Translations under genes and position numbers: made by a program
The notes under the pieces: generated by a model
Seen by the model: only the letters and a program-made list of their open reading frames with translations
Databases searched by the model: none
What the model was told of the DNA's origin: nothing
Source: Ignavibacteriales bacterium
Lineage (GTDB): Bacteria; Bacteroidota; Ignavibacteria; UBA10030; SZUA-254
DNA: 64,000 nucleotides
Assembly (NCBI GenBank): GCA_016214905.1
Contig: JACRMQ010000004.1
Location: 172,506 to 236,505 of the forward strand
Reading direction: 5' to 3'
Part shown: piece by piece, positions 27,630 through 36,756 of the stretch
How the letters are laid out: each line of letters begins with the position of its first letter
How positions within the stretch are numbered: position 1 is the stretch's first letter

Positions 27630-28661
27630 ATGATTATTTTAGGTATAGAATCTTCCTGCGATGAAACTTCCGCTGCTGTGTTGGCTGACGGAAAATTGAA
27701 ATCGAATATAATTTCGTCACAACTTATTCACCAACAATATGGCGGAATTGTCCCGGAGTTGGCATCCCGCGCTCACCAACGGCTGATTGTTCCGGTTGTT
27801 GAGCAAGCATTAACTGTTGCTCAAATCAAAAAAGAACAACTCAATGCCGTCGCTGTTACACACGGACCCGGCTTGATGGGTGCGCTACTTGTTGGAATGA
27901 GCTTTGCAAAATCTCTCGCTTACGGTTTGAAGATACCCCTCGTTGGTATCAATCACATGGAAGCACACATGTACTCGAATTTTATCGATGATCCGAAACC
28001 ATCGTTTCCATTTCTTTGTCTTATAGTCTCAGGCGGGCATACACAACTTGTTTATGTCCGCAAACCGCTTCAGCATGAATTGTTAGGCGAAACACTTGAC
28101 GATGCGGCTGGTGAAGCGTATGATAAAGTGGGCAAAATGTTGGGACTTGGTTTCCCGGGAGGACCGGTCATAGATAAATTAGCGAAAGAAGGGAATCCAA
28201 ATTTTGTAAAATTCCCGCGCTCTTATCTCGATCCAGGAAAATATGATTTCAGTTTCAGCGGAATAAAAACTTCTGTACTTTACTGGCTTCGCGATCATGG
28301 ATATCGGAACAATGAAAATATAAAACCAATTCAAAAGCAAGAACTCGCCGATCTTTGCGCAAGTTTTCAGACGGCGGTGGTTGATGTGCTGGTTCGGAAA
28401 ACAATTCAGGCGGCAAACGATCTTGGCGTTCGGGATATAGCAGTGGCAGGAGGTGTATCGGCAAACTCTGAGTTGCGTGCACGTTTAAAATCAGTTTCCG
28501 AAGAAAATGGTTTTAAATTATTTATTCCCGCTTTTGAATATTGCACTGATAATGGAGCCATGATAGCCCAGCTTGGAAAAATGAAACTTGAACTCGGATT
28601 CCAATCAGATTTTTCTTTGAACGCAATTCCAAATTTAAATATCAGCATTCATCCTGTTTGA
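27630..28661 (+). CDS. tsaD: tRNA N6-adenosine threonylcarbamoyltransferase TsaD
   Basis: A 343-residue ASKHA-fold enzyme that transfers threonylcarbamoyl to A37 of ANN-decoding tRNAs, with TsaB and TsaE. The start at 27630 gives MIILGIESSCDETSAAV, the standard N-terminus; an open frame continues to a TTG at 27582 but adds nothing conserved. The iron-binding H-x3-H motif is NHMEAHMYS, and the nucleotide-binding parts are SGGHTQLV and VAGGVSANSELR. Its stop overlaps the next start by one base (TGATG). Confidence 0.97.
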   Translation: MIILGIESSCDETSAAVLADGKLKSNIISSQLIHQQYGGIVPELASRAHQRLIVPVVEQALTVAQIKKEQLNAVAVTHGPGLMGALLVGMSFAKSLAYGLKIPLVGINHMEAHMYSNFIDDPKPSFPFLCLIVSGGHTQLVYVRKPLQHELLGETLDDAAGEAYDKVGKMLGLGFPGGPVIDKLAKEGNPNFVKFPRSYLDPGKYDFSFSGIKTSVLYWLRDHGYRNNENIKPIQKQELADLCASFQTAVVDVLVRKTIQAANDLGVRDIAVAGGVSANSELRARLKSVSEENGFKLFIPAFEYCTDNGAMIAQLGKMKLELGFQSDFSLNAIPNLNISIHPV

Positions 28662-30931
28662 TGACGATCGATAAATATATAAAAAGAGAAACACTTTTCG
28701 CTGTTACCCTCATTTGTTTACTTGTGATTACGGCGTTTTGGCAATTAGCTACTATGCGTGGTTTTATCATCACAGACGATATTTTCACAAGCGATATCAT
28801 GAATGAAGGGTTCCCGTATCGCTATTCAATGAGCGAATCAATAAAAGCGGGGCATCTTCCACTTTGGGTTCCGGAAATTTACAGCGGTTTCCCGCTGCTT
28901 GCTCGTGCTGAAGCTGGAATCGCTTATCCAATTAATTTGATATTATTCGGATTGCTATCTCCATGGATTGCGTTAAATCTCGTTTTGTTGCTTACAATTA
29001 TTACAGCCGGTATTTCAACTTATCTTTATGCGAAAGAAATTGGATCAAGTTTCACCGGTGCTGTTGTTGCGGGCATCGCTTTTGGTTTTAGCGGCTATCT
29101 TTTATCGCATCTGAAGCATCTGAGCAATGTCAACGCCGCGTGCTGGTTGCCGTTAGGACTTTACCTTATTGAACGCGCGATTAAATCGAAAGACAACCGA
29201 ATGCTTTTATTCTTTGGTATCATCTTCGGTTTTCAACATTTATCGGGCCATACTCAGGTCGCGTATTATTCCGGTGTGTTGTATATATTTTATTTCATTT
29301 TCAGATCGCTTTCAGTTGTTGACTCAGGAAAAAATATTTTATCAGTTTTTCAAAAATGGAAACAACTCACCTTGGGTAAACAAAGCTGGCTATTCGCCGG
29401 AATGCTTGCGCTCGGTTCGCTCCTTGCTGCCATTCAATTAATTCCGACTTATGAATTAGTCTTCCTTTCGCAAAGATCGGGTGGGGTTACTTTCGAGTAT
29501 GCATCTAACTACGCTTTCGATCCAAAGAATTTGGGAATGTTTATCTACCCTTATATAAATGGTGATATAGGGGAAGGAACTTATACAGGGAAAAGTATTT
29601 TTTGGGAAGATTTCGGTTATGTTGGAATAGTTACATTACTATTCGCGCTTCATGCAATATTTCGTAACTGGAAGAAATGGCATGTAAAGTTTTTTACAAT
29701 CGCCGGATTGATCTCGATTATTCTTGTCTTAGGACCAAACAGCCCTGTATATGAATTTGTTTTTAATTATGTGCCGGGAATGAAATTCTTCAGATTCCCG
29801 ACTCGATTTCTATTGATAACCGATCTATCTCTGGTAGTACTTGCCTCTATCGGTATTCCGCACTTCGTTAAATATTATTTTATCAAAAATAAATCTGCAA
29901 AAGCTAATGTTTCTCAAAATATTATTCATCATCCTGTTGAGGTATTGATAATATTACTGTGCGTCGCCGATCTGTTCTATTTTCAACTTCGCCAAAATCC
30001 GATTGTTAATGCGGATAAATGGTTGACAGTTCCGAAATCAGTTGAATATCTCAAACGCGACACAAGTTTGTACAGATATTTTTCTGTCGGAGCGAATCAA
30101 GCGCACATAAAAACATTTCAGGACGCAAAAGGGTGGGAGGGAGATTTACAGCCATTCATCGATCAGCGTGAATATATTCAGCCGAGCAGTAATGTACTTT
30201 ATGGAATTTCTGCAGCAAATGGATACGCGAATTTGACACCGAATTACGTCGTGGATATTTGGGGTGATCAGAACCGTGCCGGTATTTTAAATAAAACCGC
30301 ATCGATTGATGGAGATGTTTTTAGACCATCTCCTGTATTTTGGCGATTGATGGATATGTATAATGTTAAATATATCAGTTCATTGTGGCAAATCGAAACA
30401 AATTCAAATGTTGAAGATATTGGAAAGTTTGGCGATGCTTTTTTTTATAAGAATAATGGATCAATGTCGCGGGCTTATTTAGTTAGTAAAACAACTACAG
30501 TCCGGAGCGAAGAGCATGCCTTGCAATTGATTGCCTCAATCCAGTTCAATCCACGGAAGGAAGTAATTCTTTTTGATAATCCGGTAGGATTTATACCAAC
30601 TGAAAGTGTTAGCGGAACCGTTGATATCAAACTATATTCACCAAATGAAATAATCATGAAAGTTTCATCTTTACAGGATGCGTTTCTGGTTTTTTCAGAT
30701 TCATATTATCCCGGTTGGAAAGCTTACATAGATGAAACAGAATCGAAAATATATCGCGCAAACGTCACTCAACGATCAATTGCGGTACCAAAAGGAAATC
30801 ATATCGTAAAATTTATATTTGAACCACGAACCGTTCAAGTCGGATTCTGGATATCGACTTCTAGTATAATCATCTTTGGATTTTTATTTTTTCAATTTAA
30901 TAGAAAGAGAAAAAATGAAAAGAATGCTTAG
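28661..30931 (+). CDS. YfhO-family large membrane protein
   Basis: A 756-residue protein with about 12 membrane helices over the first ~430 residues, then a periplasmic region (~450-720) and a final helix at ~725-745 (VGFWISTSSIIIFGFLFFQF). The N-terminal loop has NEGFPYRYSMSESIKAGHLP and PLWVPEIYSGFPL, and the C-terminus DSYYPGWKAYIDE, both hallmarks of the YfhO/bacterial membrane protein family thought to act in glycosylation of cell-surface polymers. The ATG at 28661 overlaps the tsaD stop. Exact reaction unknown. Confidence 0.85.
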   Translation: MTIDKYIKRETLFAVTLICLLVITAFWQLATMRGFIITDDIFTSDIMNEGFPYRYSMSESIKAGHLPLWVPEIYSGFPLLARAEAGIAYPINLILFGLLSPWIALNLVLLLTIITAGISTYLYAKEIGSSFTGAVVAGIAFGFSGYLLSHLKHLSNVNAACWLPLGLYLIERAIKSKDNRMLLFFGIIFGFQHLSGHTQVAYYSGVLYIFYFIFRSLSVVDSGKNILSVFQKWKQLTLGKQSWLFAGMLALGSLLAAIQLIPTYELVFLSQRSGGVTFEYASNYAFDPKNLGMFIYPYINGDIGEGTYTGKSIFWEDFGYVGIVTLLFALHAIFRNWKKWHVKFFTIAGLISIILVLGPNSPVYEFVFNYVPGMKFFRFPTRFLLITDLSLVVLASIGIPHFVKYYFIKNKSAKANVSQNIIHHPVEVLIILLCVADLFYFQLRQNPIVNADKWLTVPKSVEYLKRDTSLYRYFSVGANQAHIKTFQDAKGWEGDLQPFIDQREYIQPSSNVLYGISAANGYANLTPNYVVDIWGDQNRAGILNKTASIDGDVFRPSPVFWRLMDMYNVKYISSLWQIETNSNVEDIGKFGDAFFYKNNGSMSRAYLVSKTTTVRSEEHALQLIASIQFNPRKEVILFDNPVGFIPTESVSGTVDIKLYSPNEIIMKVSSLQDAFLVFSDSYYPGWKAYIDETESKIYRANVTQRSIAVPKGNHIVKFIFEPRTVQVGFWISTSSIIIFGFLFFQFNRKRKNEKNA

Positions 30932-31931
30932 AATTATTGTTACTGTTGGGATTGTTGGCATCATATTATTCGCTTATGGAGTGTTATGGGCACCGAATAA
31001 TTTCGATGGCGATAAAATATTGAAAGTTTCAAAAGGACAAACATTCAGCGATGTTGCAGATTCGCTGAAGGAGGCGGGAATAATTCGAAGCGTGTTTCTA
31101 TTTAAGATAGCGGGGAAATTAACGGCGTCCACAACAAAACTTCAGATCGGAAAATATCGATTTAAAAGTGGAGCATCAAATCTATCGATCATTGATAATG
31201 TTCAAAACGGCAGAACCGCTGAAACGATAACAGTGCTAATTCGTGAAGGACTCCGCTCGACTACACAAGCGCAAATATTCTCACAAAAATTAGGAATAGA
31301 TTCAAGCACGTTCATGGAATTGGTGGAGGATAAATCTTTTGCAAAATCTTTGGGAATTGACGCTCATAACTTAATCGGTTATATGATGCCGAAGACCTAT
31401 AAATTTTACTGGCAAACGGATGAGGAAGATATTATCCGTACGCTTGTTCAGGAGTTTTGGAAAGAGTTAGATAGCTCCATGATTCGTCAAATGAACCGAA
31501 GGAAGATGACGATGAACGAGGTTCTCACAATGGCTTCAATCATAGAACTCGAAACAGCAATCGATACCGAGCGGGCTATTGTTGCCGGAGTTTATTACAA
31601 CCGATTGCAAAAAAGAATGCGTCTGCAGGCAGATCCGACAGTGCAATTCGCACTTGGTGGAACTCCGCACCGGTTGCGTTACAGCGATTTGGATTATGAT
31701 TCTCCGTATAACACATATAAAAATTATGGTTTACCACCGGGTCCGATTAATAATCCCGGTAAAAATTCAATACTCGCGGCGCTTTATCCTTCCAGACACA
31801 AATATTTATATTTTGTTGCAACAGGTGAAGGTGGACATAGATTTACATCCTCATTCAGCGAACACCAAAAAGCGATTAAAGAGTACAGGAGAACCAGGGA
31901 AGAGCGAAAAGCTGCTCAAGAACTTGATTGA
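30915..31931 (+). CDS. mltG: Endolytic murein transglycosylase MltG
   Basis: A 338-residue inner-membrane protein that cleaves nascent glycan strands and sets their length. The ATG at 30915 follows AGAAAGAGAAAAA and overlaps the YfhO-like gene by 17 bases; the preceding ATG-like frame is inside that gene. One helix at ~5-25 anchors it. A LysM-like domain is followed by the YceG domain with ASIIELETA (catalytic Glu), VYYNRLQKRMRLQADPTVQFA and YGLPPGPINNPG. It overlaps the convergent panE gene by 16 bases. Confidence 0.93.
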   Translation: MKRMLRIIVTVGIVGIILFAYGVLWAPNNFDGDKILKVSKGQTFSDVADSLKEAGIIRSVFLFKIAGKLTASTTKLQIGKYRFKSGASNLSIIDNVQNGRTAETITVLIREGLRSTTQAQIFSQKLGIDSSTFMELVEDKSFAKSLGIDAHNLIGYMMPKTYKFYWQTDEEDIIRTLVQEFWKELDSSMIRQMNRRKMTMNEVLTMASIIELETAIDTERAIVAGVYYNRLQKRMRLQADPTVQFALGGTPHRLRYSDLDYDSPYNTYKNYGLPPGPINNPGKNSILAALYPSRHKYLYFVATGEGGHRFTSSFSEHQKAIKEYRRTREERKAAQELD

Positions 31932-32833
31932 GATAATTGTTTGAGCGAAATGTATATTATTTCATTCTGTGGTGTTGAGATTTGTAATTCTTTTCCGAAA
32001 CGTACCGCCGCACCGTTGAGTGCTTCAACTTCAACTCTTTTACCATGTGTAACATCGTAGTACATAGATGAGGTAGTCGCGAATGGCAATCTTTGATAAT
32101 GCGCGAACACCTTCTCTTCAATATCTGTAAATTCATCCATCCGTTTTGCACGTCCAATTGTTGCGGCTTCGTGTACAACATCCTTCAACATCGAAGTCAA
32201 TGCAGTATCGGCAAGAATATCCCCGATCGGTTTTTTTGTAAAAGCCGTCATGCCTCCAATACCGCAAATAAATATCCATTTCCACCAGAGAGCTTTCTCG
32301 ATATTATCTGTCGGCTCGCCATTGATTCCGGCATTATCGAACAGATGTTTTAATAACATACAACGGTCGCTTACCAAGCTATTTGATTCTCCAAATTTAA
32401 ATTTGCCTGTACCACCTTCATGAAGAATAACTCCGGGTGAAGCTATTGTGCTTATAATATAAGCAACACCCGGTATGATATACTTTTTACCAAGTGAATC
32501 TGCAAGAATACTCTCGTTCTCAACTCCATTTTGAATGCTAAGAACAATCGTATTATCGTGCAAAACAGGGAGCGCGAGTTTAGCTGCTTCTTTTGTGTCT
32601 AAAGATTTAACTCCTATGATAATTAAATCGAATGGTACGAACCCAGTGAGAATATTGGTGAATGTTGATTTAACATTGATGCTGCCTTCCGGACTTTCTA
32701 ACCGCAAGCCGTTCTGTTGCATAGCGATCAGATGTTCTCCGCGAGCAATGAATGTAACATCGTTGCCTGATTTCCAGAGTTTGGCGCCGAGATATCCGCC
32801 AACTCCGCCTGTGCCTATGATTGCGATTCTCAT
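31916..32833 (-). CDS. panE: 2-dehydropantoate 2-reductase (ketopantoate reductase)
   Basis: A 305-residue NADPH-dependent enzyme of pantothenate and coenzyme A synthesis. The start at 32833 gives MRIAIIGTGGVGGYLGAKLW, the Rossmann GxGxxG at the extreme N-terminus; the open frame extends 59 codons upstream but is not conserved. The C-terminal ApbA_C domain has KALWWKWIFICGIGGMTAFT, where the Lys of the conserved K-x-x-x-N/W-type motif lies, and ATTSSMYYDVTHGKRVEVE. Ser/Thr and Glu substrate residues are present. Family members can act on related 2-oxo acids. Confidence 0.85.
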   Translation of the reverse strand: MRIAIIGTGGVGGYLGAKLWKSGNDVTFIARGEHLIAMQQNGLRLESPEGSINVKSTFTNILTGFVPFDLIIIGVKSLDTKEAAKLALPVLHDNTIVLSIQNGVENESILADSLGKKYIIPGVAYIISTIASPGVILHEGGTGKFKFGESNSLVSDRCMLLKHLFDNAGINGEPTDNIEKALWWKWIFICGIGGMTAFTKKPIGDILADTALTSMLKDVVHEAATIGRAKRMDEFTDIEEKVFAHYQRLPFATTSSMYYDVTHGKRVEVEALNGAAVRFGKELQISTPQNEIIYISLKQLSQSSS

Positions 32834-32954
32834 AAAAAGTTTTCCGTGATAATAATATAAGAATTTTTGAATATTATGGTACTGGCAAATATGAAGCATA
32901 AATAAAAAAAAATAGCTATATTTACACTTTAACATCCAATAACCACATTGACCG

Positions 32955-34655
32955 ATGAGAGTATTGCAAAAAATCATATTAAACAGTTTGCTGCTGCTAT
33001 CGACCTTCACAATTTTTAATTGTGCCGGTATAGATTCTCCTTCCGGTGGTCCACCAGATAAAAATCCACCGACTATTTTAAAGACTTATCCAAAACCGGG
33101 CGAGCTTAATTATAACGGCAAACGGTTTTCTTTTTCATTCAACAAATATATCAACCGACGGTCTCTTGAAGAATCGTTTTTTGTTTCACCCCCAATCGGT
33201 GATCTTGAATTCGAGTGGGATGGAAAAGATCTTGAAGTCGTATTCCAGGAATCGCTTCGCCCAAACACGACTTATATAATCACTCTTGGCACCGATCTAA
33301 CAGATATAAGGGGGAACAAACTTCTTCAATCGTATACGGTTCCGTTTTCATCGAGCGATAAAATTGATTCGGCATCTATCGCGGGTATTGTTAATGATGA
33401 CAAACCTGAAGGTATAATGATTTTCGCTTATCCTCTTGAGCTAATTTCACCAGATACTTTAAATCCTGCAAAGATAAAACCTGTTTATGTAACACAAACC
33501 GGTAAAAATGGATCGTTCGTTTTACCGTTCCTGAAGATTGGAAGTTATCGCATCTTCGCGATTCGGGATGAATACAAAAATTTACTTTACGATGCAGGGA
33601 TAGATCAATACGGTGTTACCGTCAATGATATAAGTCTGTCGGATTCGATTAAAAATATCGAAGGTATTCAATTCAAAATGGCAATGGAAGATACAACTCC
33701 ACCGTTTCTTTCAAGTGTGCGCGCCATCGATGATTCACATATTCTTTTGCGGCTTAGTGAATCAATTGATTGGCATACTGTTGATGTTCAAAATGTGTCT
33801 ATTGAAGATACTTTGTCGAAAACAAAACTTGATGTCCTGGATTTATCATTTGTGGATGAAGATAATAAAGATGCACAAGTTGTTACTAAGAAACAGGATG
33901 TAGGAAGGAATTTTCGGGTATGGTTATCAGGGTGGAAGGATGAATCGGGGAATGCGATGCTTCCACCTCTCAATACTGGTGAATTTGCATCTGAAATGTT
34001 GGTAGATACTTCTATTCCAAAAATTGATTTAAAAAATATTAAAAATAGAAACGTCAATTATCCGGTAGACGACAGTATAAAAGTAACTTTCAATGAGCCA
34101 ATCATTAAACATAAATTTGAGAAAGGTTTTCAGATAGTTGATTCGACAGGTACTTTAGTAGATGGAAAATTCATGTGGGAACATTCTGCTAAAGCTTCAT
34201 TCATTCCAACCACTTTGTTGTTTAAAGGAATGAAATATACGATTAAGTGTGTGTTGGATTCCATTGAGGATTATTCCGGAAATTCACAGCGAGATTCGGT
34301 AATAAAACTACCGTTTCAAACTGTAGAAGATAGGTCGTTGAGTGGATTAAAGGGAACTGTGTTCGATGAGCGAACGGCCGGGTCAGGCAGAATACATATA
34401 AATGTTTCGAATGTATCGAAGAAAGATATCAAATCAAAAAATTCAGTTCTTGAATCCTCCGGATCATTTTCGTTTGATAATCTTTTCGAAGGAAAATATA
34501 TTATTAATCTGTTTCGTGATTCAAACGGAGATGGGAAATTCACTTACGGTAAAATTTATCCATATGTTCCGGCTGAGCGGTATACGATATATCCTGATAC
34601 TCTAAAGCTTAGAGCACGATGGCCGCTTGAAGGTATCTCGTTAAAATTGAAGTAA
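32955..34655 (+). CDS. Ig-like (Big_5/SbsA-type) domain lipoprotein
   Basis: A 566-residue protein with an N-terminal signal peptide ending LSTFTIFNC, a plausible lipobox with Cys23, followed by AGIDSPSGGPPDKNPP, a leader common in Bacteroidetes-type Ig-like surface proteins. Big_5 domains lie at ~40-115 (SFNKYINRRSLEESFFVSPP) and ~350-440 (DDSIKVTFNEPI). Between and after them are carboxypeptidase-regulatory-like beta domains, the last with IYPYVPAERYTIYPDTLKLR. An outer-membrane-anchored structural protein is likely; the function is unknown. It ends 8 bases before the convergent SPOR gene. Confidence 0.8.
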   Translation: MRVLQKIILNSLLLLSTFTIFNCAGIDSPSGGPPDKNPPTILKTYPKPGELNYNGKRFSFSFNKYINRRSLEESFFVSPPIGDLEFEWDGKDLEVVFQESLRPNTTYIITLGTDLTDIRGNKLLQSYTVPFSSSDKIDSASIAGIVNDDKPEGIMIFAYPLELISPDTLNPAKIKPVYVTQTGKNGSFVLPFLKIGSYRIFAIRDEYKNLLYDAGIDQYGVTVNDISLSDSIKNIEGIQFKMAMEDTTPPFLSSVRAIDDSHILLRLSESIDWHTVDVQNVSIEDTLSKTKLDVLDLSFVDEDNKDAQVVTKKQDVGRNFRVWLSGWKDESGNAMLPPLNTGEFASEMLVDTSIPKIDLKNIKNRNVNYPVDDSIKVTFNEPIIKHKFEKGFQIVDSTGTLVDGKFMWEHSAKASFIPTTLLFKGMKYTIKCVLDSIEDYSGNSQRDSVIKLPFQTVEDRSLSGLKGTVFDERTAGSGRIHINVSNVSKKDIKSKNSVLESSGSFSFDNLFEGKYIINLFRDSNGDGKFTYGKIYPYVPAERYTIYPDTLKLRARWPLEGISLKLK

Positions 34656-34663
34656 TTATCAAA

Positions 34664-35230
34664 TTAATTTTTTGGGACCGGCTGGAGATCAGGTTGTATG
34701 AAAGAGTCCGGTATTCTGTTGGGTGGATTTTTTATTATTCTATCAGGTACAACCCAGGCATCTTTGTAACCGATGGTACTTAATTTCTTTACCAGCATAT
34801 TTGCGCTGGCACGCTCAATAAAATTACCCACCCGCACCTTGTAATAAGGCGTTTCGTAAACGATATACGTCCATTCATCGCTCAGCATATTTAGAAGTGA
34901 ATCGCGAACACGGTTTGCTTCTTCAATTTCTGATGTGAAAATTACCTGCGCGCGGAATCCGGGTATTGTTTCGGGTGGTGCTATTTTTAGGACACGAGCG
35001 GCTTCAATGATATCACGTTCTTTCTTATCTTCCTGAAGAATAAAATCAACTTCATCATTGTATTCAGTCGGTTGAAAAGTTTTCTCGTATTTTTGTAAGA
35101 ACGAGTTAAATTCGTTATTGGGATCCATCCCTTTACGTGTAGCTTCGGGAGATTTACATCCGATGATTAACGAAAATAAGAGGAAAAGTCCGTTTAATAA
35201 GAAGGCGAAATTATTTATTTGGTTTTTCAA
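34664..35230 (-). CDS. SPOR-domain lipoprotein (second of a tandem pair)
   Basis: A protein of about 188 residues with a lipoprotein signal LLNGLFLLFSLIIGC and a C-terminal SPOR domain (~105-170) with PGFRAQVIFTSEIEEANRVR and YKVRVGNFIERASANMLVKK. SPOR domains bind denuded peptidoglycan. The frame is open back to an ATG at 35368, but that part overlaps the upstream gene and lies before the signal peptide. I infer a TTG start at 35230 (LKNQINNF), overlapping the upstream stop, so translation is coupled. Two SPOR lipoproteins in tandem may reflect duplication. Confidence 0.72.
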   Translation of the reverse strand: MKNQINNFAFLLNGLFLLFSLIIGCKSPEATRKGMDPNNEFNSFLQKYEKTFQPTEYNDEVDFILQEDKKERDIIEAARVLKIAPPETIPGFRAQVIFTSEIEEANRVRDSLLNMLSDEWTYIVYETPYYKVRVGNFIERASANMLVKKLSTIGYKDAWVVPDRIIKNPPNRIPDSFIQPDLQPVPKN

Positions 35231-35711
35231 AGACCCAGGCACCTTTATAATCTTCAGGATATTTAAATGATATGACATCGCGGAATGTTCTGGCGGCATC
35301 CTTAGTTTCAAAATCACCGAGATAAACTTTATAAAGCTCATCGGTTGTGTCAAATGAGGTATAAACATTCATATTAAAACGTTCTTTGGTGATTGCTGCA
35401 ATACGGTCTGCATTGTCGGGCATTTTGTAGGCGCCGAGTTGGATGGAATAATTGCCACGCTCAAATTTATTCTCAGGATTAATCGGTGCAGGTTCGAATT
35501 TTGGCTTATCTATATCTTTCACTTCAACCTTCAAGGTGTCAACTTGTTTTACCACAGGTGATGGTTCTGCTTGCTTTTTTACCGGTTCTTGAGTCACGGG
35601 TGGTGGGGGAGGCATTTCATCTTTTTCAGATTGTTCCGATCCTGAGCAACCGATTAATGAGATGCACATAAATAACGACAGAATAAAAGATGTAATTAAA
35701 ACCCGCTTCAT
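35211..35711 (-). CDS. SPOR-domain lipoprotein (first of a tandem pair)
   Basis: A 166-residue lipoprotein. The ATG at 35711 starts MKRVLITSFILSLFMCISLIGC with a clear lipobox (LIGC); the longer open frame to 35789 overlaps deoC and is unlikely. Next is a Pro-rich linker (MPPPPPVTQEPVKK) that would span the periplasm, then a SPOR domain (~95-165) with NYSIQLGAYKMPDNADRIA and YKVYLGDFETKDAARTFR. It lies 22 bases after deoC on the same strand. Confidence 0.85.
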   Translation of the reverse strand: MKRVLITSFILSLFMCISLIGCSGSEQSEKDEMPPPPPVTQEPVKKQAEPSPVVKQVDTLKVEVKDIDKPKFEPAPINPENKFERGNYSIQLGAYKMPDNADRIAAITKERFNMNVYTSFDTTDELYKVYLGDFETKDAARTFRDVISFKYPEDYKGAWVFEKPNK

Positions 35712-35733
35712 AAGCACCACGCTTTCTGTTGTG

Positions 35734-36606
35734 TTAGTATGATTGAGATTTTTCTTTAGAATCACTTTCACCGCTGACAATTTTAACACTTGCGCTTGCG
35801 CCTATTCTATCGGCACCGCTTGCAACCATCGCAAGTGCTTCTTCTCGAGTACGAACGCCGCCTGAAGCTTTCACACCCATCGCAGATCCGACTACTTTCC
35901 GCATCAAGGCAATATCACCTGCGGTTGCGCCGCCTTTAGCAAATCCGGTAGAGGTTTTTACAAAGTCAGCACCGGCACGTTTTGCCAGTAAGCACGCTTT
36001 AATTTTTTCTTCATCAGTCAACAATCCGGTTTCGATGATAACTTTTACGAGGGCGCCATATCGGCGGGCAGTCATCACTACACCGAAAATATCGTTCTCA
36101 ATATAATCATAATCTTTTGATTTTAACATACCGATGTTAATTACCATGTCAATCTCGCGGGCGCCATCGCGAAGAGCTTGATGAGTTTCAAATGCTTTGG
36201 CGGCAGATGAAGTTGCGCCGAGTGGAAAACCAATAACTGTGCACACTTTTACAGGTGTATCACGTAGAAGTTTCGCGCATATCGGGACAAAGCTTGGATT
36301 AACACAGACAGACGCGAAAGAATATTTTTTCGCTTCGTTGCAAAGTTCGGTTACCTGTTCTTTAGTCGCTTCAGGCTTCAACAATGTATGGTCAATCATC
36401 TTTGCTAAATCGGTTTCAATGCCACCGGCAGCTTCAATCCCGATTGATGCAGAAACACGTTCAGCGCCATTCTTAACAATATTATTGACTCCATCACGGT
36501 TATGAACCACGCATAAACCATCTGTGCAGATACCATTGCTGCAAGCAACTCCGGGCCTTTCACCAAGAATATTTTGAATAATCTTATCTATTTCGCTCTG
36601 GCGCAT
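35734..36606 (-). CDS. deoC: Deoxyribose-phosphate aldolase with encapsulation-peptide-like N-terminus
   Basis: A 290-residue class I aldolase that splits 2-deoxyribose 5-phosphate into glyceraldehyde 3-phosphate and acetaldehyde. The TIM-barrel core (~65-285) has [12 protein letters not shown], the proton-relay Asp/Lys region and the Schiff-base Lys K217 in [10 protein letters not shown], with [14 protein letters not shown]. The core is preceded by ~65 extra residues: an amphipathic helix [11 protein letters not shown] (residues 4-14), then C22-x3-C26-x4-C31-x2-H34. The helix resembles encapsulation peptides that target enzymes into bacterial microcompartments (such as PduP). An EutN/CcmL vertex gene lies at 52519. 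The microcompartment reading is inference. Confidence 0.93.
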   Translation of the reverse strand: MRQSEIDKIIQNILGERPGVACSNGICTDGLCVVHNRDGVNNIVKNGAERVSASIGIEAAGGIETDLAKMIDHTLLKPEATKEQVTELCNEAKKYSFASVCVNPSFVPICAKLLRDTPVKVCTVIGFPLGATSSAAKAFETHQALRDGAREIDMVINIGMLKSKDYDYIENDIFGVVMTARRYGALVKVIIETGLLTDEEKIKACLLAKRAGADFVKTSTGFAKGGATAGDIALMRKVVGSAMGVKASGGVRTREEALAMVASGADRIGASASVKIVSGESDSKEKSQSY

Positions 36607-36661
36607 CTTAATTTTCCATCAAATTTATTGCTCTGCACAATATAAGATTTTCCATAATAAA

Positions 36662-36696
36662 AACAAATGCTCCCGTTGGGAGCAGGAGCATTTGTT
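36662..36696 (-). terminator. Rho-independent terminator after the sorted protein gene
   Basis: AACAAATGCTCC (36662-36673) and GGAGCATTTGTT (36685-36696) are a perfect 12-bp inverted repeat, and GCTCCCGTTGGGAGC forms an alternative inner hairpin. On the minus strand the stem is followed by TTTTATTATGG. It lies between the frameshifted T9SS protein gene and deoC. Confidence 0.8.
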
Positions 36697-36756
36697 AAAA
36701 TATGTCTAAAATATCTTAATTTACGCTGTATTTTAAAAAGAATGGCTCTTCCTTGT

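Noticed and set aside
28658..28660. TTG start one codon before the YfhO-like ATG
   Set aside because: The ATG at 28661 overlaps the tsaD stop as TGATG, the usual coupling, and needs no alternative start.
32834..33010. Longer start for panE
   Set aside because: The added 59 residues have no conserved pattern; the Rossmann GxGxxG motif must be near the N-terminus, which fits the ATG at 32833.
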